Shown here in pieces: positions 46,961-55,249 of a stretch of 64,000 nucleotides of DNA (position 1 is its first letter; every line of letters begins with the position of its first letter). The notes beneath the pieces are model-generated. The model ran no database searches and was not told the DNA's origin. It saw nothing but the letters and a program-made list of their open reading frames with translations. The position numbers and the translations under genes are program-made. Origin of the DNA: Gemmatimonadaceae bacterium. GTDB lineage: Bacteria > Gemmatimonadota > Gemmatimonadetes > Gemmatimonadales > Gemmatimonadaceae. Location of the stretch: the NCBI GenBank assembly GCA_025358925.1, contig JANYHT010000044.1:62001-126000 (forward strand), read 5' to 3'.

Positions 46961-48253
46961 ATGCGCCGAGCTGTACGTAGTGTCGTTTTCGCCCTCTTCG
47001 CCGCAGGTGCGACGGCGTGCGGCAAGAGTGATTCTGGCAGCACGCCGCCGACGCCAGTGGCCGCGACCATCACGCTGACCCCCGCGAGCACGGCCTCGTT
47101 GGTTTCGATTGGAGAGACACGAGCGATGACGGCGGTAGCGAAGGATGCCAGCGGAACGGTGCTCGCCGCTCCAACGGTCACCTTTGCGTCGAGCAACGCG
47201 GCGGTGCTGAGCGTCGTAGGCTCGGGCACGACTGCCACCGCGACCTCCACGGGGAACGGCTCAGCCACAATCACGGCAACAAGCGGCACAGCAACGTCGA
47301 GTGTGAATTTTGTGGTCGCGCAAGCGTTCGCGACCGTTGCGGTCACGTCCGCCACGCCCTCGGTGCCAATTGGCGGTACCACTGCGCTCACCGCGACAGC
47401 GCGTGATGCCAAGGGTGTTGCGATCACCGGAACGACTGGCTTCACCTTCGCATCCGCCACACCGACCGCCGCAATCGTCAGCGCGAGCGGTATAGTGACG
47501 GGTATTGCGCCAGGTGCTTCAGTCATCACGACGTCGCTGACAAAAGACGGCGTCACGTCCACCGGTACGGCAACGGTGACGGTGATTGCACCCGCGCCGA
47601 CTCCGAGCAGCGCGACAATCGCGGCAACGGTGGGCAGTCAGTTTACTCCCCCGAGCGTGAGCATCGCCGCAGGTGGTACGGCGACGTGGGATTTCGCATC
47701 GCTCACGCACAACGTGACGTTTAGCACGGCCGGATCGCCGACGAATATTGCAAACTCCGCCAGTGCGTCAGTGTCACGTACCTTTCCCACCGCCGGCACC
47801 TACGCGTACATCTGCACGATCCATGGCTCGGGCATGTCCGGGACAGTCACAGTCGGAGCGCTGGGCTTCGTGGCCCCGACGATGAATGGTGCGAACGAGC
47901 GTCCAGCGGCCAACACGACAACTGGCAATGGTAGCGCGGTGTTTTCCGTTGCCGGTTCGACGGTTTCGTATACGGTTGCCTTCCAAGGACTCACCAGCGC
48001 ACCCACGGGTCTGCACATTCACGCGCCCGGCAATGCGAACGCGGCCGCAGCGGTCATTGTCGACCTGCTCACGACGCCGCAAACGAATACGAGCGGAGTG
48101 CTCACGGGCACCTTCTCGGCAACCAATATTCGTAACGCTGGCGTCTCGCTCGACTCCTTGTTTGTACTGATGCGTAACGGCAACGCCTACGTCAACATTC
48201 ATACGACGGCCAACCCAGGTGGCGAAGTGCGCGGCACACTCGGCTCGCCATAA
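46961..48253 (+). CDS. Lipoprotein with Ig-like, cupredoxin and CHRD domains
   Basis: 430 aa. The lipobox AGATAC gives C20. Two bacterial Ig-like (Big-type) domains (about 33-120 and 122-210) are Thr/Ala-rich. A blue-copper (cupredoxin) domain follows (about 218-298) with all type 1 ligands: H250 (LTHNV), C285, H288 and M292 (YICTIHGSGMSG). A CHRD domain closes the protein (about 303-430, GANERPAANTTTGNGSAVF, GLHIHAPG, NPGGEVRGTL). It is a membrane-held copper protein, probably electron-carrying. The ATG at 46961 has GGAG 5 nt upstream. Divergent from the M1 gene. The ECF sigma gene follows after 38 bp. Confidence 0.82.
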   Translation: MRRAVRSVVFALFAAGATACGKSDSGSTPPTPVAATITLTPASTASLVSIGETRAMTAVAKDASGTVLAAPTVTFASSNAAVLSVVGSGTTATATSTGNGSATITATSGTATSSVNFVVAQAFATVAVTSATPSVPIGGTTALTATARDAKGVAITGTTGFTFASATPTAAIVSASGIVTGIAPGASVITTSLTKDGVTSTGTATVTVIAPAPTPSSATIAATVGSQFTPPSVSIAAGGTATWDFASLTHNVTFSTAGSPTNIANSASASVSRTFPTAGTYAYICTIHGSGMSGTVTVGALGFVAPTMNGANERPAANTTTGNGSAVFSVAGSTVSYTVAFQGLTSAPTGLHIHAPGNANAAAAVIVDLLTTPQTNTSGVLTGTFSATNIRNAGVSLDSLFVLMRNGNAYVNIHTTANPGGEVRGTLGSP

Positions 48254-48291
48254 CGCGTGCCTCACGAACGACTGGTCTTGCACGGAGCCTG

Positions 48292-48915
48292 ATGGCTATA
48301 TCGGCCGATGTGCTGCTGGCGGAGCGACAAGCGCGCTTTCACCTGCTTGTGCTGCCGCACCTCGATCGGTTGCTGGGGTTTGCCCAGCGACGGACCGATG
48401 GCAACGGTGATGCCGAAGACGCCGTGCAAGACGCATGCATGCGCGCGTGGAGCGCGTTCGACGAACTGCGTGATGAATCTCGTGTGCGCGCTTGGCTGTA
48501 TCGCATTCTGCGCACCGTCCTTAGCGATGCGTTCGAGAAAGAGGGGAGGCGTCGTCAGCTGGTGTCCATCACGCGACTTGAAGACGCGCACGAAACGATG
48601 GTTGGTACTGACACCGATTTTGTCTTCACCGAAGTTGTCGCGCGCATGGATCGCGAACAATTGCGCGATGCCTTATCCAATATTCCCGAAGATTTTGCCA
48701 CGGCGGTTGAACTTCATGATATCGATGGCTTCAAATATCACGAGATTGCGGACATCACCAGCGTGCCGATCGGCACCGTGATGAGTCGTATTTCGCGCGG
48801 GCGTCGATTGCTGGCTGGCGCAATTGTCGAGAGTCGCGCCGCTTGGCCGTTGGGCGTCCACGTTGAAGTTGACCAACATGTCGGCGTGCACGCTGTACAT
48901 CGGAAGCGGACATGA
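48292..48915 (+). CDS. ECF-type RNA polymerase sigma factor
   Basis: 207 aa. Region 2 (about 18-85) has DAEDAVQDACMRAWSAFDEL and RAWLYRILRTVLSDAF. Region 4 (about 122-175) is a helix-turn-helix with FKYHEIADITSVPIGTVMSR. About 30 extra residues at the C-terminus are rich in Val and His (HVEVDQHVGVHAVH), not usual for small ECF factors. Its stop overlaps the ATG of an anti-sigma factor gene, so the two form a sigma/anti-sigma switch that should respond to an envelope signal. The target promoter is not known, and no matching repeated promoter stands out by eye. Confidence 0.92.
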   Translation: MAISADVLLAERQARFHLLVLPHLDRLLGFAQRRTDGNGDAEDAVQDACMRAWSAFDELRDESRVRAWLYRILRTVLSDAFEKEGRRRQLVSITRLEDAHETMVGTDTDFVFTEVVARMDREQLRDALSNIPEDFATAVELHDIDGFKYHEIADITSVPIGTVMSRISRGRRLLAGAIVESRAAWPLGVHVEVDQHVGVHAVHRKRT

Positions 48916-49802
48916 CGCGCGACGGGCGAACAGCGACTGGGCGCGATTCGCGCGATCTGTCTCCTGGGCAGGCCACGCGAGAAGAACGACATCAGCTATT
49001 GGCAACGCTGCTTGGTGCGTATGCCGATGGTGAGTTGCCGTCGGAAACGGCGTCACAAATCGACGCGCATCTCCTCGGGTGCACGCGATGTCGTCACGAA
49101 TTGGAGGTGCAGAGCGCGCTGCGGCACGCGTTGGACAGTATGCCGCGTGTGCGTGCCTCCAACGCCTTGCGTGAACGCGTGATCGCGCTGATCGCTGCGG
49201 CGCCGCATGTCGTGGTGACGGCCGCACCATCACGCGTGCCATCGGCGATGCGATCGCCACGCACGCGTGTCGCCCTGACGGCGCTCACCGTGTGCGTTGT
49301 TGTCGCGGTTGCGCTGATCTGGCAACGCGACGCTGCGAAGGGCGCGGCCGCATCAGCACCCACGACGATGGTTTCGCTGCCGTCGGTGGATCTTTTTTCG
49401 GCTGTACTCGTCGACTATCGTCGCGTCACGTCTACAGATTTGCCCGGACGCGCCCGCGACCTTGCGTCGGTTCGAGCCGCGCTGCCGTTTCCAGTGGAGC
49501 CGCTGACGTCCGCGCAGCTTCGTCTCTTGGCCGTGTGGACCACCGATTTACGTGGAGAACCCGCCGCCGTGCTGGCGTACCGCTGGCGTGATCAGCTGGT
49601 GGTGCAATATGTCGTATCGGAACAAGTGCTCTTCCGGCCCTCCGAAGTACGTCGTGTGTTCGCCGCCGGTCATCCGCTCGGTGCGGTCGACGGCGCGCAA
49701 GGGTTGCTCGCATGGCCAGCACGAGAAAGCGGCGAATTTCTCATTGGCGAAGCGACGCCCTCGCAGCTTGCCTCGTTGCGGGAGCGCGCGAGTCGTCGCT
49801 GA
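48912..49802 (+). CDS. Transmembrane anti-sigma factor with zf-HC2 domain
   Basis: 296 aa. The cytoplasmic N-terminus has the HxxxCxxC zinc motif of anti-sigma factors (H53, C57, C60 in DAHLLGCTRCRHEL). One membrane helix lies at about 119-136 (VALTALTVCVVVAVALIW). The periplasmic part (about 140-296) ends with RSGEF-like strand sequence and probably senses a signal or is cut. It would hold the ECF sigma factor encoded directly upstream (4-bp overlap) at the membrane. The next gene begins 8 bp later. Confidence 0.9.
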   Translation: MTRDGRTATGRDSRDLSPGQATREERHQLLATLLGAYADGELPSETASQIDAHLLGCTRCRHELEVQSALRHALDSMPRVRASNALRERVIALIAAAPHVVVTAAPSRVPSAMRSPRTRVALTALTVCVVVAVALIWQRDAAKGAAASAPTTMVSLPSVDLFSAVLVDYRRVTSTDLPGRARDLASVRAALPFPVEPLTSAQLRLLAVWTTDLRGEPAAVLAYRWRDQLVVQYVVSEQVLFRPSEVRRVFAAGHPLGAVDGAQGLLAWPARESGEFLIGEATPSQLASLRERASRR

Positions 49803-49810
49803 TTTGTTTC

Positions 49811-51181
49811 ATGCGTTGTCCTTTCAAAACATTCGTTGTTCGAGTACTGGTCGTGATGCTGGCGGTGGCGGTGCCGATGATGGTACGAGCGCAAGCTGGG
49901 TCGTCCGGCGCCGCGCAACTTGATACGTCCGCCGCATCCGTTGACTCGCTGGCCGCGCGTCTCGCGCGTGCAGAGGCAGCTATCGAAATGCTCCGGCGCC
50001 AACTGGCCATCGAAGCAAGCTCCGTCGTAAAAACGCGCTCGCGACTGCAGCTGGAGTTATCCGGCCGAGTGCTCACCAACGCGTATTACGACAACACACG
50101 ATTTAACAGCAGTGAGGTGCCATTGTTTGTGCGCGAGGGGTCGGCTCCTTCGTCGGGCACGCGCAATGGCACCGCAGGTAGCCGCGTCTTCGGCGCCTCC
50201 ATTCGACAAACCATGCTCGGTGCGTCGCTCGGTGTCGATAGTGTCCTCGGAGGCAGCTTCGTCGGCGATATCGATATTGATTTCTTTGCTGCGGCAACGC
50301 CGGGCGTGGATGCGTTTCCAACGCCGCGCCCACGACTCCGCACGCTACGCGCGCAAATCACGTGGCCGAAAACCGAAATCATGGTGGGATCGGATGGACC
50401 GTTGATCGCCGATGTCGATCCCGCGAGTGTTGCGACGGTCGGATTGCCAGGATTCACCGCAGCGGGCAATCTGTGGAATTGGATCCCGCAAGCGCGGGTG
50501 TCGCGAGAGCTCTTGGCCACAAGGATTGGCGTAACGCAACTGCGATGGAGTGCGCAGCTTGCACTGCTCGCTCCGACAACAGGCGACGTGCATCCGTCGG
50601 AACTCGATGGCGTCGATGCGGGAGATCGCTCGGCACGTCCGTCAATCGAAGGACGTCTTCGCGTGCGGTGGGGTACGGACGATGCGCCGGATGACCAACA
50701 CGGAGAAATTGGAATCGGCACGCATCGTGGATGGCTCCGCATATCGGGCGATACGTTGACCACTGCTAGCGCGACCGCCATAAGCGTGCGCATGGGTTTA
50801 ACGCATGGTCTCTCACTGCGCGGCGAAGCGTATCGCGGTCGCGCTGTTCGTGGCCTTGGTGGCGGCGCCATTGGTCAGAATTTTGGTGTCGCCGCAGTTG
50901 GGCAAACACTTGGCGCGCCACTACGAAATACCGCCGGTTGGGCGCAGCTGCTCGCGCAGGTTCGGCCTACAATCGCGACGGGCCTTGGATGTGGTGTCGA
51001 CGTGGTGAACGTCGCCGACCGGCCGGACCGACAGCGCAATGCCAGTTGCGCCGGGAATATTGCGTGGCACCCCACGCAACCGGTGGTTCTTGGATTTGAG
51101 ATTCGGACGCTGGCCACGCACTACGCGAGTGGCACGCGTCGTGGAACGCAGTTCAACCTTGCCGCCGGATTCGAGTGGTGA
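49811..51181 (+). CDS. Putative porin-like outer-membrane protein with N-terminal coiled coil
   Basis: 456 aa. A signal peptide ends near MMVRAQ. A short coiled coil (VDSLAARLARAEAAIEMLRRQL, about 36-60) is typical for porins that hold on to peptidoglycan or partners. After it come alternating strands with LRAQITWPKTEIMVGSDGPL, RWGTDDAP and a final FNLAAGFEW ending in an aromatic residue. No family is certain. The ATG at 49811 starts the signal peptide. The stop overlaps the cupredoxin gene by 4 bp, which suggests that the two products share a task. Confidence 0.68.
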   Translation: MRCPFKTFVVRVLVVMLAVAVPMMVRAQAGSSGAAQLDTSAASVDSLAARLARAEAAIEMLRRQLAIEASSVVKTRSRLQLELSGRVLTNAYYDNTRFNSSEVPLFVREGSAPSSGTRNGTAGSRVFGASIRQTMLGASLGVDSVLGGSFVGDIDIDFFAAATPGVDAFPTPRPRLRTLRAQITWPKTEIMVGSDGPLIADVDPASVATVGLPGFTAAGNLWNWIPQARVSRELLATRIGVTQLRWSAQLALLAPTTGDVHPSELDGVDAGDRSARPSIEGRLRVRWGTDDAPDDQHGEIGIGTHRGWLRISGDTLTTASATAISVRMGLTHGLSLRGEAYRGRAVRGLGGGAIGQNFGVAAVGQTLGAPLRNTAGWAQLLAQVRPTIATGLGCGVDVVNVADRPDRQRNASCAGNIAWHPTQPVVLGFEIRTLATHYASGTRRGTQFNLAAGFEW

Positions 51182-51879
51182 GGGATATTCAACGCGTGCG
51201 TCGGTGGTTGGCACTCTGCATTGTCAGCAGCCTGAGCATCCGCGGCGACGTATTGGCGCAGGGATCGGTAAGCGGTCGCCTGACGATCGTGGATCGGGTC
51301 GACGCTGTCGCTCGCGATGTTGGTAGTGCGATTATCCAACTCGAATCGCTTGATCCAACACGACGCGAGCGTAGCGATGCACTGGCCGCAACGCAGATCG
51401 ACATGCGCGGACGTGAATTTCTGCCGCATGTACAAATCGTCCGCGTTGGCGGCAAAGTCACGTTTCCGAACAGCGATCCATTCAGCCACAACGTGTTCTC
51501 GAATAGTGCGCTCGGAACGTTCGACTTAGGACTCTACCGATCGCGCGTTTCGCGATCGTCCACGTTTGATCGCCCGGGCACCTACGCGATCTACTGTAAC
51601 ATTCACGCCCGCATGGTGAGTTTCGTCGTCGTTGTCAACACGCCGTATGTGACCAAGGTCAGAAGCGATGGGCGCTTTGTGATGAGCGGCGTGCCCGCAG
51701 GCAGCTATCGATTGCGCGTGTGGCACGAACGCGCGCCAGAGCTGCTGCGGACCATTGATGTGCCGGCAGGCGGACTTGTGGACGTGGCGGTAGCACTCGA
51801 CGCGCGAAGCTACGTGGAGAAACCGCATTTAAATAAATTCGGCGTTCCGTACATCGCGACACGTGCTGATCGCTACTGA
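51178..51879 (+). CDS. Exported cupredoxin protein ('methylamine utilization protein'-like)
   Basis: 233 aa. The signal peptide ends near DVLAQG. The central domain is a cupredoxin with a full set of type 1 copper ligands: His in FSHNVFS (about 104), then Cys, His and Met in YCNIHARM (about 140, 143, 146). Before it lies the segment MRGREFLPHVQIVRVGG. A carboxypeptidase-like beta domain follows (RFVMSGVPAGSYRLRVWHE). Proteins of this layout are often labelled methylamine utilization proteins, though no methylamine genes are here. GTG start in a GTGA overlap with the porin gene. Overlaps the kinase gene by 17 bp. Confidence 0.8.
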   Translation: MRDIQRVRRWLALCIVSSLSIRGDVLAQGSVSGRLTIVDRVDAVARDVGSAIIQLESLDPTRRERSDALAATQIDMRGREFLPHVQIVRVGGKVTFPNSDPFSHNVFSNSALGTFDLGLYRSRVSRSSTFDRPGTYAIYCNIHARMVSFVVVVNTPYVTKVRSDGRFVMSGVPAGSYRLRVWHERAPELLRTIDVPAGGLVDVAVALDARSYVEKPHLNKFGVPYIATRADRY

Positions 51880-54025
51880 GGGTACGCGACGTCGTATTGG
51901 GTTCACGGGGCGAGTTTTTCTCGTGACCGCAACGCTCGTCGGCGTTGTCGTGGCGATCGCGCTCTTGATCGCTTCTAACTCCGTTCAACGCAGTAGTGAA
52001 GCGACCGCACGTCGCGGGCTTGAGCAGTCCGCCGATTTAGTGGCGCAATTTCTCTCCGGCCGCGAGCGCAGTTTGGCGGGCGGTGCTAGTGTGTTTGTGC
52101 AGGGACCGTACTTTCGGACGCTGGTCTCCGAACGACGCTCCGACGATATACTCGATCAAACATTCGAAGCGGTGTCGCAGTTGGAGTCGCAGTGGGTCTC
52201 CATCACCGACGCGCGAGGCGTGTTACTCGCGAAGTCCGACGAACCTGCAGTACGGGGCGACGAACTCGGGGGCGTTCCGCTCATTGCAGGCGCGTTACGA
52301 GGGAAGGTCACGGCAGGGTTTGGTGTGTCGCACGACTCGCTACTCTTTCAAGCGGTGGCTGTGCCCATTGTCATTCCCGGCGGTATTCTGGTCGGTGCGC
52401 TTATTGCTACTCGATTGGTCGACTCGTTGCTGGCCCATGATGTTCGTGCCGCAACGGCAAGTGAGGTGGTGTTTTTCACGCGCGCGGTTGATGGCACGAT
52501 ACGCGTCGCCGCATCTACACTCGGTCGCGACGCTGCGGTGCTGTCCGCCGTCCGCAGACTGACGGCGCTGCCGAGTGGCGGCATGGCGTCCAATGTGCCG
52601 CAACCGGGCTTGCGCGTGGATAGCATCGACTACCTCGCTCAGCGCGCCTCGCTCACCACGGCGGGAGGCGAAGTCGTGGGCGGATTTGTCGTCCTGCGTT
52701 CGCGCGACGTCGAGCGCAGTGGCCTGGCTGGCGTGCAACGATCTATCGTGCTGGCAGGCGTGATTGGATTTCTCTTAACACTCGTTGTTGCGTACGCTGC
52801 GGCGCGGCGTATCGCGCGGCCCGTCCGCGTCCTGGCTGATGCGGTGCAACGGGCTGCTGACGGAGACTATCACGGCACTGTCGCGCATTCGGTGCTGGGT
52901 TCCAGCGCGGGCGCGGAGGTGACAGAATTGGCCGAAGCGTTCGATTCGCTGTTGACCGACTTGCGCGATAAGGAAGCCTTGATCGCCATGCGGGTTGCTA
53001 ACGTCGCGGTGCGATCCGAGGCGCTATCACCAGCGGACGACCCCGGCGCTCGCCGTGGGCGACGGTTGCGTTTAGCCGGAGGAATATTCAGCATTCCGGA
53101 TCCACATCCGCACGCAGGTGCGCGACCGGGCATCGTCATGCAACCGGGAAGCATCCTCGCCAATCGATATCGTATCGATGCATTGCTTGGCAGCGGTGGC
53201 ATGGGCATGGTCTATCGTGCGTTTGATCGCACGCTCAGCGACACCGTCGCCGTGAAATTGTTGCGACCGGAAGTTGTGGTAGCGGATGCGGACGCCTATG
53301 CGCACTTCAAGCAAGAGCTTCGCCTTGCGCGGCGCGTCACGCATCGTAATGTCGTTCGCACGCATGACTTGGGCGAATCTGACGGTGTGCCGTTCATTAC
53401 GATGGAATTCGTTGACGGCAAATCACTTGCCGAAATCATTCGCGCGCGCGGTGCGCTCTCCACCACGGTAGTGGTCGCAATCGCCAAACAGCTGCTGCGC
53501 GCGTTGGTCGCGGCGCATGCGCAACAGGTGGTACACGGCGATCTGAAGCCGCAAAACCTGCTCATCGGACCCAACGGTGTGCTCAAGGTGAGCGACTTTG
53601 GGGTCGCGCGTTTGGTCCGCGATCCATGGCGCGGTGCGCTTCCGCGTGATGCGAATGATGCGGCGGAAAATACGTCGCGATTGCGCGGTGCCGTGATTGG
53701 CACACCAGAGTACATGGCACCCGAGCAGTTAATCGGTGGTAGCGCGACGGTGCAAAGTGACATATACGCCGCCGGTATTGTGTTGCATGAATGTGTATCC
53801 GGAACAACGCCATACCGTGCTGACACGCCGATGGCGTTTTTCGCGCACAAGCTCGATACGCCCGTATCCACTGTCACACCAGATAGTCACGCGCCAACGA
53901 TGCGCGCTCCGCGCGCATCGAACAGCGTGGTCAAACAAATAATTGCACATATGACCGCGCATGACGTGGGCAGTCGACCGATTTCTGCGTCTGTGCTATT
54001 GGCGCGCTTTAGCAGAGTGCTTTAA
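51863..54025 (+). CDS. Transmembrane Ser/Thr protein kinase with Cache-like sensor and HAMP
   Basis: 720 aa. TM1 lies at about 18-38. A periplasmic double-Cache-like sensor spans about 41-290 (VSITDARGVLLAKSDEP). TM2 is about 295-316 and a HAMP domain about 317-370. A Hanks-type kinase fills about 436-720: GSGGMG (443-448), VAVK (K465), VVHGDLKPQN, SDFG (578-580) and GTPEYMAPEQ. The usual HRD is HGD (558-560), so it is a non-RD kinase that need not be switched on by activation-loop phosphorylation. Cache-HAMP is more usual before histidine kinases or GGDEF domains. GTG start within the cupredoxin gene. Confidence 0.9.
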   Translation: MLIATEGTRRRIGFTGRVFLVTATLVGVVVAIALLIASNSVQRSSEATARRGLEQSADLVAQFLSGRERSLAGGASVFVQGPYFRTLVSERRSDDILDQTFEAVSQLESQWVSITDARGVLLAKSDEPAVRGDELGGVPLIAGALRGKVTAGFGVSHDSLLFQAVAVPIVIPGGILVGALIATRLVDSLLAHDVRAATASEVVFFTRAVDGTIRVAASTLGRDAAVLSAVRRLTALPSGGMASNVPQPGLRVDSIDYLAQRASLTTAGGEVVGGFVVLRSRDVERSGLAGVQRSIVLAGVIGFLLTLVVAYAAARRIARPVRVLADAVQRAADGDYHGTVAHSVLGSSAGAEVTELAEAFDSLLTDLRDKEALIAMRVANVAVRSEALSPADDPGARRGRRLRLAGGIFSIPDPHPHAGARPGIVMQPGSILANRYRIDALLGSGGMGMVYRAFDRTLSDTVAVKLLRPEVVVADADAYAHFKQELRLARRVTHRNVVRTHDLGESDGVPFITMEFVDGKSLAEIIRARGALSTTVVVAIAKQLLRALVAAHAQQVVHGDLKPQNLLIGPNGVLKVSDFGVARLVRDPWRGALPRDANDAAENTSRLRGAVIGTPEYMAPEQLIGGSATVQSDIYAAGIVLHECVSGTTPYRADTPMAFFAHKLDTPVSTVTPDSHAPTMRAPRASNSVVKQIIAHMTAHDVGSRPISASVLLARFSRVL

Positions 54026-54037
54026 CCGCTGCATCGA

Positions 54038-55048
54038 CTACTCATCGAGAAACATGTTGTCCGCGATCGCGGCGATTTCTTCCGCATCACGCCACGCGTC
54101 TTCCAACGCTGTCAGCTCGCCCTGCATCGCCTGGCGTTCGGCGTCCTCGTGCACGGCAATTTCAAGTGCCATGCGTTCCACGGCGGTCAGGCCAAGTACG
54201 CCTACGTCATCGTCCCAAAAGATGCTGTTCTTGCGCCGCCGCGTCACCCGTAACGCGCTGCTGTTTCGGATGTATCGTTCGGCATCGCCCACCTCTGTAA
54301 TGCGTTTCGTTGCTTCGCGAATTTGCATGGTGGATCCGGACTGATGATTGACGCGGGCTAGGAGCTGGCCCGCCACGTGCACCGCCTGTGCGCCCTGTAA
54401 GTCAGTCACACCGGACTGGTGCGCGACGCGCAACATCCACGCCTGCTGGTCATACGCTGTGATAATCTCGAGTCGAGCCAAATGATTAAATTGCAACGCA
54501 TGCACTGTACCGTCCGGCGTGCGTATACGCGCGAGCACGCGATCGTAGCTGATCCGCGCCTCCGCTTGCTCGAGGGCGAACAAGAGCGAGTCGCGCACGA
54601 CGCGACTGCCGGACGCCGTGACTGCGAGACCGACCACGGACGCTGCGGCGCCGACCAACATAGCAGCGCCCGTGTGTAAGCCTGTAGTCGCTATAGCGCG
54701 CGCACTACGCAGTCGACGCCGTCGGAGGCGCGCACCATATCGCCACGCTGCGAATTCCGGTCGTAACGGTTTACCAACGCGGACAAGGTCGAGCCCACCG
54801 TCTAACGTCGCGAGACCGATATTTTCCGTCGAAACGCGCACCGTCGTATCACGATATTGTCGCTCGCACGCTTCGACGGCTTCCCATCGCGACTCAATCG
54901 GCGAGAGGTTCCAGTTAAAGCAATGTCGGCACACAACCCATAAGCGACCGCGCGAAGCGTCAAAGGCGAGCCGACGTCCTATCGGAAACGCTTCGAGCAC
55001 GTCATTGCGCCCAAGTCCCTTATGACAAAACAAACACGTTGAGTACAT
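54038..55048 (-). CDS. CxxC membrane protein, uncharacterised
   Basis: 336 aa. The N-terminus has two CxxC pairs (C5/C8 in TCLFCHKGLGRNDV and C40/C43 in VCRHCFNW), as for a zinc ribbon or HNH-like zinc site. Then come STENIGLATLDGGLDLVRVG and LRPEFAAWRYG. A hydrophobic stretch (about 118-145) gives one or two membrane helices. The C-terminal half is charged and ends with long helices (TALEDAWRDAEEIAAIAD). From memory, close relatives recur in Gemmatimonadota genomes as unnamed proteins. Convergent with the kinase gene (12-bp gap). Function unknown. Confidence 0.65.
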   Translation of the reverse strand: MYSTCLFCHKGLGRNDVLEAFPIGRRLAFDASRGRLWVVCRHCFNWNLSPIESRWEAVEACERQYRDTTVRVSTENIGLATLDGGLDLVRVGKPLRPEFAAWRYGARLRRRRLRSARAIATTGLHTGAAMLVGAAASVVGLAVTASGSRVVRDSLLFALEQAEARISYDRVLARIRTPDGTVHALQFNHLARLEIITAYDQQAWMLRVAHQSGVTDLQGAQAVHVAGQLLARVNHQSGSTMQIREATKRITEVGDAERYIRNSSALRVTRRRKNSIFWDDDVGVLGLTAVERMALEIAVHEDAERQAMQGELTALEDAWRDAEEIAAIADNMFLDE

Positions 55049-55249
55049 AACATCCTCGCAAGCGTTGCCCGTTACGACTGAATTAAGATCCCGCGAGCCG
55101 CCATTCAGTTATACCAATTGGACCGGCACTTGGCGAACGTTCGCTCAAAGGGTGCGTCTCACGCTCTACTGTAACGCAACCGCGGCGAACGCAATCGTGG
55201 CACGCTGCGTCGAAATTGCCCGTCCTTTCCCCTCTTTTGCCTTCCCCTG

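Noticed and set aside
46816-47562. 248-codon minus-strand frame opposite the Ig-like domains
   Set aside because: It is the Val/Ala-rich mirror of a low-complexity Thr/Ala coding region and has no ribosome site or family signal.
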